64,000 nt of DNA. Origin: Shinella sp. UYSO24. Lineage in GTDB: Bacteria > Pseudomonadota > Alphaproteobacteria > Rhizobiales > Rhizobiaceae. The translations under genes were made by a program, and so were the position numbers. The stretch lies in NCBI GenBank assembly GCA_902167985.1, contig CABHNZ010000013.1:62001-126000 (forward strand). Reading direction: 5' to 3'. Below are positions 35,243 to 44,346 of the stretch, piece by piece. Every line of letters starts with the position of its first letter. The first letter of the stretch is position 1. The notes under the pieces are model-generated. The model saw nothing but the letters and a program-made list of their open reading frames with translations. It did no database searches and was not told the origin of the DNA.

Positions 35243-36645
35243 ATGGCATATGCTTCCACATCCCGGCGCGTCATCGCCGCGCTCACGCTGACGACCATGC
35301 TGGTCGCCTGTTCGGCCGAAAGCCTCGTGCCACCGGCACCGATCGATCGGGGTGCACGGGTCGGAGCCATCCAGCCGGTAAGAAGCCTGCCGCGCGATCC
35401 GGTATCCGCCTCCGGCTACCAGACGGGAGCCTATCCGATGCAGGGCATGTCGGGCGGGCCGCTGCCGCAGGCCGGCATCGGCAGCCAGTCCGGTGGTGCG
35501 GGGAGCCCGTCCTATCCGCAGGGCGGCATGGCCGGCAGCTATCCCCCAGCCTCAGCCCCCGCTGATGGCGGCCACTATCTTCGCCTTCCGGACCAGCCTT
35601 CGACACCGCAGCAGATGACATCCCGCATGCCGGCGCAGAAAGGCGCGCGGGTCTCGGGCGAAGGCGTCAACATGGACAGCGAATTCGGCTTCACGCCGGA
35701 CGAGAGCCTTGATGAAAGCCAGGTGCGCGGCTCGCGGAAGAGGAAGCATCCGACATTGCCGAAGGTGTCGGCGATCAGCCGGTGGTTGATGGTATCGGGA
35801 CGGAGAACCCGCGCTCCCTCAATGGCAGCCGACAGATATCGAACCAGTCACCCAACCAGTCCCTTCGTCAGCCGATCGCGGCGACGACAGGCATGGATGA
35901 TCGCGTCATCGTACCGCCGAAGCGGGCCGGCAATGGTCTCCAGGGGGACATGTCGGGCGGTCGCGAGGTCGCAATGCTGCGGCCGAACAATCCGGCCATG
36001 CCGACCGGGCCTTCCGGGCAGATGAATGATGCCGGTCCCAACACCGGTCCTTACGCTCAAGGGCCGATGAGCACACCGGGCATCATGCCGACATCCGAAG
36101 CCAGTTGCCGTGCCGAACTGCGCCGCATGGGCGTCGAGTTCGAGGAGAGGCCGCGGATTTCGGCCGGGCCGAGCTGCGGTATCGACTATCCGGTCAAGCT
36201 TTCCGGCCTCTCGGGCAATATCGACGTGAAGCCGGCCGTGACGCTCAATTGCCAGACGACGCTTGCCTTCGCCAAATGGGTGAAGAACGAACTCGCGCCC
36301 TCCGCCCGCATGCGCTACCTGACCGGCGTGCAGCGCATCGTGCCGCTCGGAGGCTATTCCTGCCGTCGCATGAACAATTCCAGTCAGCGATACAATCCGA
36401 TGTCGGAACATGCCCATGGCAATGCCATCGATGTCGGCGCCATCGTCCTGAAGAACGGCCACGAGATCGACGTGCGCAAGAAGGGCCTCTTCTCTTTCCG
36501 CGAGGGTGGCCTGTTGAAATCCGTCCGCAACGACAGCTGCCGCTATTTCTCCACCGTGCTTGGCCCCGGTAGCAATGCCGAACACTGGAACCATTTCCAT
36601 TTCGACCTGCGCTCGCGAAAGGGCGGCCGGCGCTACTGCGACTAG
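35243..36645 (+). CDS. Extensin-like C-terminal domain lipoprotein, frameshifted
   Basis: A 467-residue (restored) exported protein. The N-terminus has a lipoprotein signal (MLVACSAES, cleavage before Cys 23). A long low-complexity segment rich in Pro, Gly and Ser follows (residues about 30-290). The last 180 residues are the extensin-like C-terminal domain: CRAELRRMGVEFEERP, SCGIDYPVKLSGL, HAHGNAIDVGAIVL and EHWNHFHFDLRSR with histidines and aspartates as in D-Ala-D-Ala carboxypeptidase-like folds. The frame breaks at about 35737: TCGCGGAAG should read TCGCGGGAAG. A cell wall role is inferred from the domain only. In this place the gene stands alone before a leftward terminator. Confidence 0.9.
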
Positions 36646-37068
36646 GCCGTCATCCTCATCCATCAGCGGATAAAAAAAGCCGGCCTGTCTCCGTCGGGAG
36701 AGGCCGGCGCGACCGGATGGAGTGGAGGTGCATCACCGCCGTGAGATCACCGGTCAATTGGAGGTCGTTACGCGTGTACTCGGATTGCAATAGAACGCAC
36801 GGGCAAGCGGCAATATTGGCCTTCATCGAAGCGGGTGGGCGGCGGTCCGGCACAAGGGGTAGGCAGGACCGTTGCTTGCCTGCGATCGAGAATGCCGCCT
36901 CAACATCACGATATGATGACACCCGCGTGATCCGCATCTCATGGAATGCGGAGCGGCGATTGGTCGGCTGAGCCGAATGCAATATTCTTCCGCGGAGGTA
37001 TGGTCTGCGAAAGGCATTTGCCTATATTTGCGGCGAATTAGAAAACTGTTTCTATCGTAAAGGCTGCC
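36646..37068. other. Intergenic region, 423 bases, candidate leftward transcript
   Basis: No convincing protein frame. A leftward terminator stands at its left end (36671-36708) although no leftward gene lies to its right. A leftward frame of 108 codons over 36656-36982 has no coding character and crosses the terminator. This leaves a small non-coding RNA as one explanation. Confidence 0.4.
36671..36708 (-). terminator. Leftward Rho-independent terminator
   Basis: GCCGGCCT (36679-36686) pairs with AGGCCGGC (36701-36708), and the internal GTCTCC/GGGAG adds further pairing. Read leftward, the hairpin is followed by seven Ts (the A run at 36672-36678). The rightward side has no T run, so it does not serve the extensin gene. 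Confidence 0.8.
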
Positions 37069-38093
37069 ATGCCCTCTTCGCCCGCTCTCTCATCACCTCA
37101 TCCCTCGGTCGCGCCTGTCCGGGAGGCGATCGTTTCGATCCGAAATCTCACGAAAACCTATGGCAACGGGTTTCAGGCGCTGAAAGGCGTCGATCTCGAT
37201 ATAGAAAAAGGCGAAATCCTCGCGCTGCTCGGGCCGAATGGTGCCGGCAAGACGACGATGATTTCCATCATCTGCGGCCTCGTCAATCCGGATCACGGCA
37301 GCAAGGTCATGGTCGGCGGTCATGAGTGGTGCGTGATTTCCGAAAGACCCGCTCGCTGATCGGTCTGGTGCCGCAGGAACTGACCACCGACCAGTTCGAG
37401 ACGGTCTGGAACACGGTGAGCTTTTCGCGGGGTGTCTATGGCCTGAAGCCCGATCCGGCCCGGATCGAACAGATCCTCAAGGATCTCTCGCTCTGGCCGA
37501 AGAAGGACAACATGATGCGCGAACTCTCCGGCGGCATGAAGCGCCGGGTGCTGATCGCAAAAGCACTGTCTCACGAGCCGAAGGTCCTCTTCCTCGACGA
37601 GCCGACGGCCGGCGTCGACGTGGCGCTGCGCCGCGATATGTGGCTGGTAGTCGAAAAGCTGCGCGAGGCGGGCGTCACCATCATCCTCACCACCCATTAT
37701 ATCGAGGAGGCCGAGGAAATTGCCGATCGCGTCGGCGTCATCAATGGTGGCAAGCTTCTCCTTATCGAAGACAAGACGGCCCTGATGCAGAAGCTTGGCA
37801 GCAAGCAGCTGCGGCTCGAACTGACGGCACCGCTTGGGACGATCCCGGCATCACTGTCCGATCTCGGCCTGTCGCTGGAAGACGAGGGCCGCACGCTGGT
37901 GCATGAATACAAGGGCGGCGAGGGCGAAGAGCGTATCGGCGCACTGATGGCCGGGCTTGCGCGCGAAAACATCCATTTCCGCGATCTCTCGACCAGACAG
38001 AGCTCCTTGGAAGACATTTTCGTCGCGCTTGTCGAGAAAAAGGATGGCCCGGAAGAGAAGGCAGGTGCAAAGCCTGCAGGAGAAAAAGCATGA
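37069..38093 (+). CDS. ABC-2 type exporter ATP-binding protein, frameshifted
   Basis: The ATPase of a two-gene ABC exporter, 341 residues when restored. Walker A GPNGAGKTT, Q-loop LVPQELTTDQF, signature LSGGMKRRV, Walker B VLFLDEPTAGVD and the switch histidine in LTTHYIEEAEEIAD are all present. The C-terminal 90 residues form the regulatory extension seen in the NodI/CcmA-like drug and polysaccharide export group. The frame is lost at about 37325, where CATGAGTGGTG probably lost a G (CATGAGGTGGTG), giving GHEVVRDFRKTRSLIG. The TGA overlaps the permease ATG by ATGA. The substrate is unknown. Confidence 0.92.
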
Positions 38094-38851
38094 ACCTCGA
38101 GGCGATCAAATCCATCTACAAGGCCGAGATGCATCGCATGCGCCGCACGCTCCTGCAGAGCGTCATCTCGCCGGTCATCACCACCTCGCTCTATTTCATC
38201 GTCTTCGGAACGGCCATCGGCTCGCGCATCCAGACGGTGGACGGCGTGCAATACGGCGCCTTCATCACGCCCGGCCTGATCATGCTGACGCTGCTGACGC
38301 AATGTATCGCCAATGGCTCGATCGGCATCTATTTCCCGAAATTCACCGGTACGATCTACGAGATCCTGTCTGCGCCGGTGGCCATGACCGAGATCGTCAT
38401 CGCCTATGTCGGGGCGGCAGCCAGCAAGGGGCTGATCATCGGCCTCATCATTCTGGCGACGGCGTCCTTCTTCGTTGATATCCGCATCGCTCATCCCTTT
38501 ATGATGCTGCTGTTCCTTGTGCTGACTGCGATTACCTTCAGCCTTGCCGGCTTCATCATCGGTATCTGGGCAAAGAATTTCGAACAGCTCAACATCGTCC
38601 CGATGCTGGTCGTGCCGCCGCTCACCTTCCTCGGGGGCAGCTTCTATTCGATCGATATGCTGCCGCCCTTCTGGCAGGCGGTCAGCCATCTGAACCCGGT
38701 CCTCTATCTCGTCAGCGGCTTTCGCTGGAGCTTTTACGAGATCGCCGACGTCAATCCGCTCGTCAGCCTCGGCATGATCGCACTCTTCCTCGCCATCTGC
38801 CTGTCCGTGACGGCCTGGATGTTCCGCACCGGTTATCGCCTGCGTAACTGA
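38090..38851 (+). CDS. ABC-2 type exporter permease
   Basis: A 253-residue inner-membrane permease with six hydrophobic helices (SVISPVITTSLYFIVFGTAIG, FITPGLIMLTLLTQCIA, MTEIVIAYVGAAASKGLIIGLIIL-type, MMLLFLVLTAITFSLAGFIIGIW, LVVPPLTFLGGSFYSI, LGMIALFLAICLSVTAWMF). The ABC-2 signature around LTFLGGSFYSIDMLPPFWQ before the last helix is typical of the NodJ/DrrB type. It is translationally coupled to the ATPase and followed by a bidirectional terminator. Together they would form an exporter for a lipid, polysaccharide or drug. Confidence 0.93.
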   Translation: MNLEAIKSIYKAEMHRMRRTLLQSVISPVITTSLYFIVFGTAIGSRIQTVDGVQYGAFITPGLIMLTLLTQCIANGSIGIYFPKFTGTIYEILSAPVAMTEIVIAYVGAAASKGLIIGLIILATASFFVDIRIAHPFMMLLFLVLTAITFSLAGFIIGIWAKNFEQLNIVPMLVVPPLTFLGGSFYSIDMLPPFWQAVSHLNPVLYLVSGFRWSFYEIADVNPLVSLGMIALFLAICLSVTAWMFRTGYRLRN

Positions 38852-38875
38852 CGGACCTTCATGGCCTTCAGGACG

Positions 38876-38915
38876 AAAAAAAAGCCCGGTCCGCTTGATT
38901 GCGGGCCGGGCTTTT
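38876..38915. terminator. Bidirectional terminator between convergent genes
   Basis: AAAAAAAAGCCCGG... and ...CCGGGCTTTT form a GC-rich stem (AAGCCCGGTCCGC against GCGGGCCGGGCTT, one mismatch) around TTGATT, with A and T runs on either side. It separates the rightward permease from the leftward MFS gene. Confidence 0.88.
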
Positions 38916-38945
38916 CGATGTCGAGGCTTTTCGATTAAAGACCCG

Positions 38946-40157
38946 TCAGCCTTCCGAAAGCGCCGTGCGGCTACGGCCACCGGCAGCCAGCACCGAGGCG
39001 CCTGCCAGCGAACCTGCCGCCAGGAAGACGATGACGGCGATCGGGCCAAGGCCCTCGATCAGCACGCCGCCGAGGATGGCGCCGCTTGAAATGGCGATCT
39101 GGAAGGTCGTCAGCATCAGCGCACCGGCGCTTTCGGCTTCATCGCCGGCAACCGAGGTGATGTAGTTCTGGATGCTGACCGGGATCGCACCGAAGGCAAG
39201 ACCCCAGAAGGCAACACCGGCAACAGCGACGGAAGGCGACTGGCCGCCGACCGCCATGACCACGGCCGCAGCCGCCATCAGGCTACCCCAGAGCGTGATC
39301 GAGAAACGCGGTCCGCGCTTTTCGATGACCATGCCGCCGAGCGCCGTACCGATGAAGCCGGCAACGCCATAGGCAAGCAGCGTCAGCGAGATCTGGTCGA
39401 CATTCAGATGCGGCACCAGTTCCAGATACGGGCGGATATAGGTGAAGCCCGCAAAGTGACCGCCGATCATGAAGATCATCGCGATGAAGCAGAGCCTGAG
39501 AAGCGGACGACGCAGAAGCGCGACCAGCGTGCCAAGCCCGGCATGACCGGCCGGCGGCATTTTCGGCAGGGCGACGATCTGGCCGATCAGCGCCACGACG
39601 CCGAGACCCGCGGCAAGGAAGAAGGCCATGCGCCAGCCCATGGTCGCGCCGATCCAGGCGCCGAGCGGAGCAGCCAGCACGGTGGCGCCCGACACGCCGG
39701 CCATGATCAGCGCCATCGCCCGTGGCAACTTGTCGGCCGGCACGAGACGCATGGCAAGCGCTGCCGACATCGCCCAGAAGCCGCCAAGCCCGATGCCGAG
39801 CAGGAAACGTGCCGTCAGGAGCATGAAGAGGCCGTTCGCCATCGCTGCAATCAGCGTCGACAGGACGAGAAGCATGGTCAGCGCCAGAACCGTGAGGCGA
39901 CGGTCGAACTTGCGCGTTCCGATCACGACGCCCGGACCGGCAAAGGCAGCCACGATCGCCGTCGTCGTAATCGTCTGGCCGGCAGCACCCGGTGTAATCC
40001 CGAGATCATTGGAAATCGGCGTCAGAAGGCTGACGGGAAGAAATTCCGCGGTGACGAGACCGAAGACGCTGAGAGTAAGTGTCAGGACGGCGCCCCAGGC
40101 TGCCTCTTTCGGTGCGCCTGGTGACGCATCGGTCGGTTGAGTGGAAGATGGTGTCAT
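38946..40157 (-). CDS. MFS transporter, DHA1 drug/nucleoside efflux type
   Basis: A 403-residue inner-membrane transporter with 12 hydrophobic helices. The DHA1 signs are LSVFGLVTAEFLPVSLLTPI in helix 1, motif-A region IGTRKFDRR, ARFLLGIGLGGFWAM in helix 4 and SGATVLAAPLGAWIG in helix 5 (the antiporter motif C). This resembles NepI/AraJ-type exporters of purine ribonucleosides or sugars. It is transcribed away from an AraC regulator (start at 40248), 90 bases apart, which probably controls it. Uninterrupted; ends just before a terminator. Confidence 0.93.
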   Translation of the reverse strand: MTPSSTQPTDASPGAPKEAAWGAVLTLTLSVFGLVTAEFLPVSLLTPISNDLGITPGAAGQTITTTAIVAAFAGPGVVIGTRKFDRRLTVLALTMLLVLSTLIAAMANGLFMLLTARFLLGIGLGGFWAMSAALAMRLVPADKLPRAMALIMAGVSGATVLAAPLGAWIGATMGWRMAFFLAAGLGVVALIGQIVALPKMPPAGHAGLGTLVALLRRPLLRLCFIAMIFMIGGHFAGFTYIRPYLELVPHLNVDQISLTLLAYGVAGFIGTALGGMVIEKRGPRFSITLWGSLMAAAAVVMAVGGQSPSVAVAGVAFWGLAFGAIPVSIQNYITSVAGDEAESAGALMLTTFQIAISSGAILGGVLIEGLGPIAVIVFLAAGSLAGASVLAAGGRSRTALSEG

Positions 40158-40247
40158 GTGAGGATGTCCCTGATTGTGATCGCCTCGTGTTGCGATGCAC
40201 TATGAATATGCGTGACGCTTCGGCGTTTCCATGCTAGAAAATCCGAC

Positions 40248-41326
40248 ATGCTTGATCATTCGTCCAGAACTGAACCGGTATCGCCCTCCCATCATTCCGT
40301 TGAGCCCATCCATTCGGACGGGGCCGGACACGATTCAGGCAGCTTGCCTGAGACGGTATCGCAGGCGCCGGTAGATCCCTTGAGCGAGATGTTGCGCGGC
40401 CTGCGCCTGGATGGCGTGGAATACGGCCGCTATCGTTTGCCGGAGCCCTGGGCGAGCGATTTCAAGGCCGCGGCGACGGCCCGATTCCACTTCATCTCCT
40501 CGGGAGGCTGTTTCCTTCTTACCCCATCCGGCGAATGGCTTGAACTGCGACCCGGCGACGCGGTTCTTCTACCGCGCGGTGATGCCCATGTGCTGACGAG
40601 CAAACCGGGCCTTGCGCCCCAGCCCTTGGAGCGCTTCGCCCGCAAGGAAGTCTGCAGCGGCGTCTACGACCTGCAATGCCCTTATGTGGCGCCGGATGCC
40701 GATGGGGTGACGCTCGCCTTCACCGCCTGCATGCGCTTCAATGTCGATATTCAGCACCCGCTGATCCGCATGATGCCGGAAGTCATGCTGACCTCGGATC
40801 TTGCAGCCCGCGAGCCGGCAATCCCACATCTTATCGATGCCATGGCCCGCGAAGTGGATATGGACCGCGTCGGTGCCGGCGGCATTCTCGCCCGGCTTGC
40901 CGATGTGTTAACCGCGACGCTCATCCGCGCCTGGGTGGAGCATGGGTGTGGCGATACGACCGGCTGGATCGCCGCGGTGCGCAATCCCGACGTCGGCCGC
41001 GTTCTGGCGGCAATCCATCTGGAGCCTGACCGCGACTGGAGCGTCGCCTCTCTTGCAAGCCTGATGGGCGCCTCGCGCTCCGGCTTTGCCGAACGCTTCC
41101 AGAAGGTCGTCGGCGAGACCCCGGCCCGCTACGTGGCGCGCGTCAGGATGCATCAGGCCCGGCAATGGCTGGGCGAGGGGCAGCGCGTGGCAACCATTGC
41201 AGAACGCCTCGCTATGACGCCGAAGCCTCCTTCAGCCGCGCCTTCAAGCGCGTGATCGGTGCCCCGCCGAGCCATTTCCGTCGGAGAGACGAAGATGTGG
41301 CGGCAACGACCTTTTCGCCTCAATAA
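40248..41326 (+). CDS. AraC-family regulator, frameshifted
   Basis: A 359-residue (restored) transcription regulator. An N-terminal cupin-like domain (FHFISSGGCFLLTPSGEW, ELRPGDAVLLPRGDAHVL with the PRGxxH metal or ligand pocket) is followed by a two-helix-turn-helix AraC domain (DRDWSVASLASLMGASRSGFAERF and RVATIAERLGYDAEASFSRAFKR). The last part is in another frame: at about 41211 CCTCGCTATG should read CCTCGGCTATG. The reading then runs to TAA 41324-41326 and overlaps the aspartyl protease gene by 7 bases, convergently. ATG 40248 is chosen; GTG 40212 is possible. The N-terminal 50 residues are unusually polar. Confidence 0.92.
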
Positions 41327-42027
41327 TCGCGGAACCGCAACTCATCGCGCTCGATCTGCAGTGAGCCGAGCGTTGACAGAAAGCTCATGCCGAGCAGGCT
41401 TCGGCCAAGTTTTCCGTCCTCCGTCACCATGGCCCGGACATTGGTCCTGACGATCGGCCCGACCGCCACCCGGTCGAGCCGAACCGGTGCGGCGAGCGCA
41501 CGCCCGTTGGCGGTCATCACGGTGACGGTGAAATTCAGCGCACTCATATCGAGCCCGATTGCACTGGCATCTCTATAGCTCAGGACAACGGCGCTGGCAC
41601 CGGTATCGATCAGCATCGGGATGACGGCGTCGTTGACCGTGACATTCGTCTGAAAGTGCTGGTTTTCGCTCTTGTGGATAATGACCTCGCTGCCGCCGTC
41701 GCTGGCGGTTACGACGACTGCCGTGCCCGGCAGCAGCCCGGCGACGATGCGTGCGCCCACATGCCGGGCATCATCACGGTAGAGATAGGCGACGACCAAT
41801 CCCAGCACGATCAGCAGCCACGTGGCGATCTGGCGAACGACCTCGCCGAAATTCCCGCGTCGGCCCATGAGGATACCGGCAGACAGCAAGGCCGCGATCG
41901 GAGCAAGATAGACGAGGCGGCCGAAATCATCATTGGCGATCCCGAACGTTTCGCCCGTATCGTGGTTGAAGATCAGAAGTGCCAGCCCCGCCAGCATGAA
42001 CAGGAGGACGATGGTCAGTGCATTCAT
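41320..42027 (-). CDS. Membrane-anchored retroviral-type aspartyl protease
   Basis: A 235-residue protein of the bacterial clan-AA aspartic protease family (TIGR02281 type). The N-terminus has three hydrophobic helices (TIVLLFMLAGLALLIF, LVYLAPIAALLSAGILMG, ATWLLIVLGLVVAYLY) and the protease domain follows, with the catalytic IDTGASAVVLS at about residue 140 and the second beta-strand GRSLLGMSFLSTL like the psi-loop of retropepsins. One active-site DTG per chain implies a homodimer. The family (for example PerP in Caulobacter) cleaves membrane-associated proteins. It overlaps the araC-type gene's end by 7 bases and is coupled upstream to a DUF1289 gene. Confidence 0.9.
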   Translation of the reverse strand: MNALTIVLLFMLAGLALLIFNHDTGETFGIANDDFGRLVYLAPIAALLSAGILMGRRGNFGEVVRQIATWLLIVLGLVVAYLYRDDARHVGARIVAGLLPGTAVVVTASDGGSEVIIHKSENQHFQTNVTVNDAVIPMLIDTGASAVVLSYRDASAIGLDMSALNFTVTVMTANGRALAAPVRLDRVAVGPIVRTNVRAMVTEDGKLGRSLLGMSFLSTLGSLQIERDELRFRDY

Positions 42028-42278
42028 GCCGTCGCGACCCCTCCTGCCGAATTCGCCTCTGCCTCAACTGGCTCGCCCATCTGCCCTGCGCCGGTGGACT
42101 TATCGCAGGTCGAAGCACCGGTGCTGGCCATTCGCTTCGGCAGTGCAGTCATGATCTTCCGCCGTTCGCTGTCCGCCAGACCACTCCATCCGGCGATTTC
42201 GTCCAGCGTGCGGCCGCAGCCGGTGCAAAGGGCGGTTGCCGGGTGAATGACGCAGATCTGGATGCAGGGTGATATCAT
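42024..42278 (-). CDS. DUF1289 small cysteine-rich protein
   Basis: An 84-residue protein of family DUF1289. The signature is SPCIQICVIHPATALCTGCGRTLDEIAGW, with four cysteines in a C-x3-C...C-x2-C arrangement that probably binds zinc or another metal. The conserved ISPC start and the WSGLADSERRKIM helix are typical. The C-terminal 35 residues are low-complexity. The stop overlaps the start of the aspartyl protease (ATGA), so the two form an operon. Function is unknown in the family. Confidence 0.9.
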   Translation of the reverse strand: MISPCIQICVIHPATALCTGCGRTLDEIAGWSGLADSERRKIMTALPKRMASTGASTCDKSTGAGQMGEPVEAEANSAGGVATA

Positions 42279-42296
42279 TCAGCCTATATCGATAGT

Positions 42297-43076
42297 TCAG
42301 ACGGACAGGGCAAGAGCCGCCAGCATGGCGATCTCGGTCAGTTGCTGGGTGGCGCCTATCGTATCGCCCGTATGGCCACCGAGTTTATTCTCGGTGAAAC
42401 GGGTAAACGCATAGGCGGCACATCCCCCGGCGATAATCGACAGCACGACGGGCGGCACCGGCAGCACGGGAAGCAGCAGCACAAGCCCGGCCACGAGGCC
42501 GATGCCGAGCGCGATCGTTGTGGCATCCTGTTCCGGCGCGCCGGCATTGGCGGCAACACCATTGTCCCGTGCCGATGGCAGGTTCTTCCAGTGCAGCACC
42601 ATGGCTGCCCGGCTGAAGGTTGCGGCCGACAGCATCGCCAATGCCGCGACACCCGGCCCGGCAAATGACAGCGCTGAGAGTGCGGAGGCACGAAGGCCGA
42701 AGGAAAGAACGAGTGCGATCACACCATAGGTTCCAACCCGGCTGTCCTTCATGATGCTGAGCGCGTGTTCCTTGTCGCGCCCGCCGCCAAGCCCGTCTGC
42801 CGTATCGGCAAGCCCGTCCTCGTGCAGCGCACCGGTCAGAAGAGCCTGCAGCGCCAGCGCCAGAAAGGCCGCCAGCAGCGAGTTGCCGCTTTCAAGAGCG
42901 AGAAAAAGCAGGAGGGCCGGCAGGGCCGCGACGACGAGGCCGGCAAGCGGAAACGCCCTGACTGCACGCGAGACCGAGCCGTCATGACCGCGGAAAAACC
43001 GGTCCGGCACCGGCAGGCGGCTGAGGAACCCGACGGAGCGGGCGACATCGGTAATGAATTCACGCGCGTTTGGCAG
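42297..43076 (-). CDS. cobS: Adenosylcobinamide-GDP ribazoletransferase
   Basis: The cobalamin synthase CobS/CobV, an integral membrane enzyme that joins alpha-ribazole to adenosylcobinamide-GDP in the last steps of B12 synthesis. Recognisable parts are FLSRLPVPDRFFRG, the metal-binding TGALHEDGLADTADGLGGG, DSRVGTYGVIALVL and GGHTGDTIGATQQLTE, with several hydrophobic helices. It is divergent from cobT, which makes the alpha-ribazole phosphate. Start uncertain: the conserved protein begins near REFITDVARS, and the frame has no ATG there. A CTG at 43076 preceded by GGAGGG is the best placed; GTG 43145 or TTG 43118 would add leader residues. Confidence 0.88.
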   Translation of the reverse strand: MPNAREFITDVARSVGFLSRLPVPDRFFRGHDGSVSRAVRAFPLAGLVVAALPALLLFLALESGNSLLAAFLALALQALLTGALHEDGLADTADGLGGGRDKEHALSIMKDSRVGTYGVIALVLSFGLRASALSALSFAGPGVAALAMLSAATFSRAAMVLHWKNLPSARDNGVAANAGAPEQDATTIALGIGLVAGLVLLLPVLPVPPVVLSIIAGGCAAYAFTRFTENKLGGHTGDTIGATQQLTEIAMLAALALSV

Positions 43077-43246
43077 TTGTCCCTCCGGTCCGCTGCGATT
43101 AAGAGATGGCGCACACAAGCGCGATTTGCCGATAAACACAAGCACGGTATCCGCTCGCGAACCGGTCACATCTTGGTCAGCGGCGGCGGATGGCGAGCGG
43201 ATGAACTGTTCGGCGTCGCAGCAGGAAACAGGAAAGAGAGACTGCA

Positions 43247-44266
43247 ATGAGCGTGAGCGGCCTGCCATTCGATGATTTTCGTGCCCTCCTGCAGAACCTG
43301 CCGGGACCGGACGTCCGTGCGCTGGTGGCCGCCCGCGAACGCGATGCGCAGCTCACCAAGCCGCCGGGCGCACTTGGCCGTCTGGAAGAGATCGCCTACT
43401 GGCTCGCCGCCTGGACGGGCAGGGCGCCGGCCGTCACGCGGCCGCTGGTCGCCATCTTCGCCGGCAATCACGGCGTTACCCGCCATGCCGTCACGCCGTT
43501 TCCCTCTTCGGTCACGCAGCAGATGGTGGAAAACTTTGCCGCCGGCGGTGCCGCGATCAACCAGATCTGCGTCGCCAACGACCTCGGCCTGAAAATCTTC
43601 GATCTGGCGCTGGATTACCCGACCGGTGACATCGTCACGGAACCGGCCCTGTCCGAGCGCGACTGTGCCGCTACCATGGCCTTCGGCATGGAAGCGATTG
43701 CTGGCGGAACGGATCTCCTGTGCATTGGCGAGATGGGAATCGGCAACACGACGATCGCGGCTGCGATCAACCTCGCGCTCTATGGCGGCGAGGCGGAAGA
43801 CTGGGTCGGCCCCGGCACTGGCTCGCATGGCGAATATTACGACCGCAAGGTTGCGGCCGTGAAGGCGGCGGTCGAGTTCCACAAGGACCATCTCTCCGAT
43901 CCGCTTGAGATCCTGCGCCGCCTCGGCGGCCGCGAGATTGCGGCCATCTGCGGCGCCATCCTTGCCGCCCGCATGGAGAAGATCCCGGTCCTGCTGGACG
44001 GCTATGTCGTAACCGCTGCTGCCGCCATCCTGAAGGCCGCCAATCCGGCTGCCATCGATCACTGCCTGATCGGCCATGTATCGGGCGAGCCGGGACATCT
44101 GCGTGCTATTGAACAACTCGGCAAGACGCCACTTCTGGCGCTTGGCATGCGGCTCGGCGAAGGCACCGGTGCAGCACTTGCCGCCGGCATCGTCAAGGCC
44201 GCCGCGGCCTGCCATTCCGGCATGGCAACCTTCGAGCAGGCAGGCGTCAGCAACAAGAGCCACTGA
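43247..44266 (+). CDS. cobT: Nicotinate-nucleotide-dimethylbenzimidazole phosphoribosyltransferase
   Basis: A 339-residue enzyme that transfers phosphoribose from nicotinate mononucleotide to 5,6-dimethylbenzimidazole in the lower-ligand assembly of cobalamin (named CobU in some rhizobial literature). Family marks are ARERDAQLTKPPGALGRLEE, IFAGNHGVTRHAVTPFPSSV, MVENFAAGGAAINQI, CIGEMGIGNTTIAAAI and the catalytic glutamate region near LALGMRLGEGTGAALA. Length is normal. It is followed by a hairpin with TTTT at 44278-44324 and is divergent from cobS, as in related genomes. No cobalamin riboswitch was seen upstream. Confidence 0.96.
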   Translation: MSVSGLPFDDFRALLQNLPGPDVRALVAARERDAQLTKPPGALGRLEEIAYWLAAWTGRAPAVTRPLVAIFAGNHGVTRHAVTPFPSSVTQQMVENFAAGGAAINQICVANDLGLKIFDLALDYPTGDIVTEPALSERDCAATMAFGMEAIAGGTDLLCIGEMGIGNTTIAAAINLALYGGEAEDWVGPGTGSHGEYYDRKVAAVKAAVEFHKDHLSDPLEILRRLGGREIAAICGAILAARMEKIPVLLDGYVVTAAAAILKAANPAAIDHCLIGHVSGEPGHLRAIEQLGKTPLLALGMRLGEGTGAALAAGIVKAAAACHSGMATFEQAGVSNKSH

Positions 44267-44277
44267 TCGGTGACAAC

Positions 44278-44324
44278 GGCATGCGGCGGGATTGCAGTGG
44301 AACCCTCGCGCCGCATGCCTTTTC
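44278..44324 (+). terminator. Rho-independent terminator of cobT
   Basis: GGCATGCGGCG (44278-44288) pairs with CGCCGCATGCC (44309-44319), followed by TTTTC. It begins 12 bases after the cobT stop codon. Confidence 0.75.
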
Positions 44325-44346
44325 AAACGGGTGGAGGTAGGCCCGG

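Noticed and set aside
36656..36982. A 108-codon leftward frame
   Set aside because: It crosses a strong terminator and has no sensible protein composition.
43077..43246. Possible cobalamin riboswitch between cobS and cobT
   Set aside because: No B12-box-like sequence or suitable length of leader is visible in the 170-base gap.
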